Source: Pseudomonadota bacterium (GTDB lineage: Bacteria > Pseudomonadota > Alphaproteobacteria > Rhizobiales > Devosiaceae). Taken from it: DNA of 7,500 nt. Both the position numbers and the translations under genes were made by a program. Below the pieces are notes generated by a model. The model saw only the letters and a list, made by a program, of their open reading frames with translations. It did not search any database and was not told the DNA's origin. The stretch spans positions 1-7,500 of the forward strand of contig JAEYTN010000565.1 in NCBI GenBank assembly GCA_023433985.1, in the 5' to 3' direction. This document shows positions 6,260-7,500 of the stretch, in pieces (positions within the stretch are counted from its first letter, which is position 1; each line of letters opens with the position of its first letter).

Positions 6260-6274
6260 GCCCGTTAAGCGGGC
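6260..6274 (+). other. short GC hairpin in the clpP leader
   Basis: GCCCG at 6260-6264 pairs with CGGGC at 6270-6274 around a TTAAG loop, close to the predicted transcript 5' end. A hairpin there could stabilise the message. The rest of the 237-bp gap 6097-6333 shows only another short GC pairing (6176-6180 with 6188-6192) and no small gene. Confidence 0.35.
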
Positions 6275-6333
6275 ATCGCCTGAAGTCGGCCGCGACAGCG
6301 CTGATTCTTATCTCCCAAGGGGCAAATCTCGAA

Positions 6334-6960
6334 ATGAGAGATCCGGTCGATACCTACTACAACTATCTCGTGCCCACGGTGGTCGAGCAGACCAACCGCG
6401 GCGAGCGCGCGTTCGACATCTATTCGCGCCTGCTCAAGGAGCGCATCATATTCGTGACCGGCCAGATCGAGGATCAGATGGCCTCGCTGGTGACGGCGCA
6501 GCTGCTCTTCCTCGAGTCCGAGAACCCGAAGAAGGAAATCAACATGTACATCAACTCCCCAGGTGGCGTCGTCACCTCGGGCCTGGCGATGTACGACACC
6601 ATGCAGTTCATCCGCCCGGCCGTCTCGACGCTCTGCATCGGGCAGGCGGCGTCGGCCGGTTCGCTGCTTCTCACTGCGGGCGAAAAGGGCATGCGCGCCG
6701 CGCTGCCCAATGCGTCGATCATGGTGCACCAGCCCTCGGGCGGCTACCAGGGTCAGGCCACCGACATCCTGATTCACGCGCAGTTCACCGAGCGGCTGAA
6801 GCGCCGGCTCAACGAGATCTACGTCAAGCATACCGGCCAGGACTACGACACCATCCACAACGCCCTGGAACGCGACAATTTCATGAGCGTTGAGCAGGCC
6901 AAGGACTTCGGCCTGATCGACTCGATCTTCGAAAAGCGCGCGGTGCCGGAAGAGGCGTAA
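6334..6960 (+). CDS. clpP: ATP-dependent Clp protease proteolytic subunit ClpP
   Basis: This 208-residue protein is the full-length serine peptidase that forms the tetradecameric chamber of ClpXP and ClpAP in the cytoplasm. The catalytic triad is complete: Ser107 in [11 protein letters not shown] (103-113), His132 in MVHQPSGG (130-137) and Asp181 in ERDNF (179-183), each offset by ten from the E. coli numbering. The oxyanion-hole NSPGG (74-78) and the handle-region QATDILIHA (141-149) are also present. The ATG at 6334 is chosen because it gives the normal length with a short N-terminal leader ([20 protein letters not shown]). An AAGGGG lies about eleven bases upstream. The frame happens to be open far upstream, so longer starts should be ignored. 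clpX follows 174 bases downstream in the usual order, supplying the ATPase partner. Confidence 0.98.
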   Translation: MRDPVDTYYNYLVPTVVEQTNRGERAFDIYSRLLKERIIFVTGQIEDQMASLVTAQLLFLESENPKKEINMYINSPGGVVTSGLAMYDTMQFIRPAVSTLCIGQAASAGSLLLTAGEKGMRAALPNASIMVHQPSGGYQGQATDILIHAQFTERLKRRLNEIYVKHTGQDYDTIHNALERDNFMSVEQAKDFGLIDSIFEKRAVPEEA

Positions 6961-6997
6961 GCTTTTTGGCGGTTAAGGGTGAATCTCATCCGCTACG

Positions 6998-7024
6998 CAA
7001 GTGTGACACTTGTGTGATTGTGTG
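6998..7024. repeat. dyad and direct repeats upstream of clpX
   Basis: CAAGTGT-G-ACACTTG at 6998-7012 is a perfect hyphenated palindrome with seven-base arms. Overlapping its right side, TTGTGTG occurs twice (7010-7016 and 7018-7024) with eight-base spacing. With a one-base centre it is better suited to protein binding than to a hairpin. Function unknown; it could be a regulator site for clpX expression. Confidence 0.4.
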
Positions 7025-7027
7025 GGT

Positions 7028-7064
7028 CCCGGCTGGCCGTTAAGGTCGGTCGGGCTTACATTTT
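7028..7064 (+). terminator. hairpin with T-rich tail between clpP and clpX
   Basis: As RNA, 7028-7038 pairs with 7044-7054 along eleven consecutive base pairs, three of them G-U, around a GTTAA loop. The stem is followed by CTTACATTTTGTTT. This looks like an intrinsic terminator or attenuator that limits read-through from clpP into clpX. The T tract is interrupted, so termination may be partial. clpX would then rely partly on a promoter downstream, where I see no convincing match. Confidence 0.5.
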
Positions 7065-7134
7065 GTTTAGGTATCCGGGCCTAGCGTTCGTGCCAGACTC
7101 GGGGATTGGGAGCCCTAACTCCCTGGAGTGACAG

Positions 7135-7500
7135 ATGTCCAAGGACACCACCGCCGGCGAATCCTCCAAGAACACGCTCTACTGCTCGTTCTGCGGCAAG
7201 TCGCAGCATGAAGTCAGGAAGCTGATCGCCGGTCCGACAGTGTTCATCTGCGATGAATGCGTCGAGCTCTGCATGGACATCATCCGTGAAGAGAACAAGA
7301 CTACGTCGCTGAAGTCGGCCGATGGCGTGCCGACTCCGGCCGAAATCTGCAAGGTGCTGGACGACTACGTGATCGGCCAGGCGCGCGCCAAGCGCGTGCT
7401 GTCTGTTGCCGTGCACAACCACTACAAGCGCCTGCACCACGCGACCAAGAACCAGGATATCGAGCTCTCGAAGTCGAACATCCTGCTGATCGGTCCGACG
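7135..7500 (+). CDS. clpX: ATP-dependent Clp protease ATP-binding subunit ClpX, 5' part
   Basis: The first 122 residues of ClpX, the AAA+ unfoldase that recognises substrates and feeds them to ClpP, are present. The N-terminal zinc-binding domain has its four cysteines at 17, 20, 39 and 42 (YCSFCGKSQ and FICDECVEL). It is followed by the linker and the conserved [33 protein letters not shown] region. The window ends in ILLIGPT, the start of the Walker A loop, so the ATPase core, sensor motifs and C-terminal domain lie outside. The ATG at 7135 has GGAG at 7125-7128, six bases upstream. A small stem (7108-7112 with 7119-7123) lies just before this site and might modulate it. The gene is truncated only by the window edge. 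Confidence 0.98.
   Translation, partial: MSKDTTAGESSKNTLYCSFCGKSQHEVRKLIAGPTVFICDECVELCMDIIREENKTTSLKSADGVPTPAEICKVLDDYVIGQARAKRVLSVAVHNHYKRLHHATKNQDIELSKSNILLIGPT

Noticed and set aside
4927..6960. A 677-residue + strand open frame ending with ClpP
   Set aside because: Only the last 208 codons are ClpP. The upstream part is antisense to the phosphoesterase and out of frame with the 77-residue gene, and it reads as low-complexity Arg/His-rich sequence. It is a GC-rich open frame, not a fusion.
6973..7043. TTAA motifs near clpP and clpX as CtrA cell-cycle boxes
   Set aside because: CtrA sites need paired TTAA half-sites with seven bases between them; none of the TTAA sequences here has a correctly spaced partner.

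Overview
The window is high-GC bacterial chromosome (GC-biased third codon positions throughout) and most resembles an alphaproteobacterium of the Hyphomicrobiales, perhaps near Devosia. That placement is inferred from the style of the ClpP and ClpX proteins, the clpP-clpX order and promoter-like sequences of the TTG(c/a)-N16-17-CTAT type. It cannot be fixed to genus from sequence reading alone. No tRNA, rRNA, CRISPR, insertion sequence or phage gene was seen. Genes are tightly packed, and two convergent pairs have abutting or overlapping stop codons.

Layout, left to right. Positions 30-380 (+) encode a small four-helix membrane protein of the DUF1304 family. After a leader rich in RNA hairpins (about 490-541) comes an unrecognised protein of about 100 residues (561-866, +). 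Next is a divergent pair: a RibD/DHFR-fold reductase (980-1507, -) and a TetR-type repressor (1561-2127, +). The 53-bp gap between them holds a perfect 18-bp palindrome inside a good promoter match for the reductase, so a simple repressor-operator switch is the natural reading. A bifunctional NAD(P)H-hydrate epimerase/dehydratase (2187-3662, +) follows and runs convergently into a cytochrome P450 (3663-4937, -).

Divergent from the P450 is a 77-residue protein of unknown function (5018-5251, +). It runs convergently into a metallophosphoesterase (5248-6096, -), and the two share one CTAG as both stop codons. The right end is the protein quality-control locus: clpP (6334-6960, +), a 174-bp gap with a dyad, direct repeats and a terminator-like RNA hairpin, and the 5' part of clpX (7135 to beyond 7500, +), which is cut in the middle of the Walker A motif.

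Functionally this is mostly housekeeping and small-molecule metabolism: repair of damaged NAD(P)H, the ClpXP protease, an orphan P450, and a repressor-controlled reductase. I do not see an obvious new multi-gene system. The points most worth a second look are the TetR operator architecture, the P450 that lacks the usual I-helix threonine, the two unknown small proteins, and the RNA structures before position 561 and between clpP and clpX.
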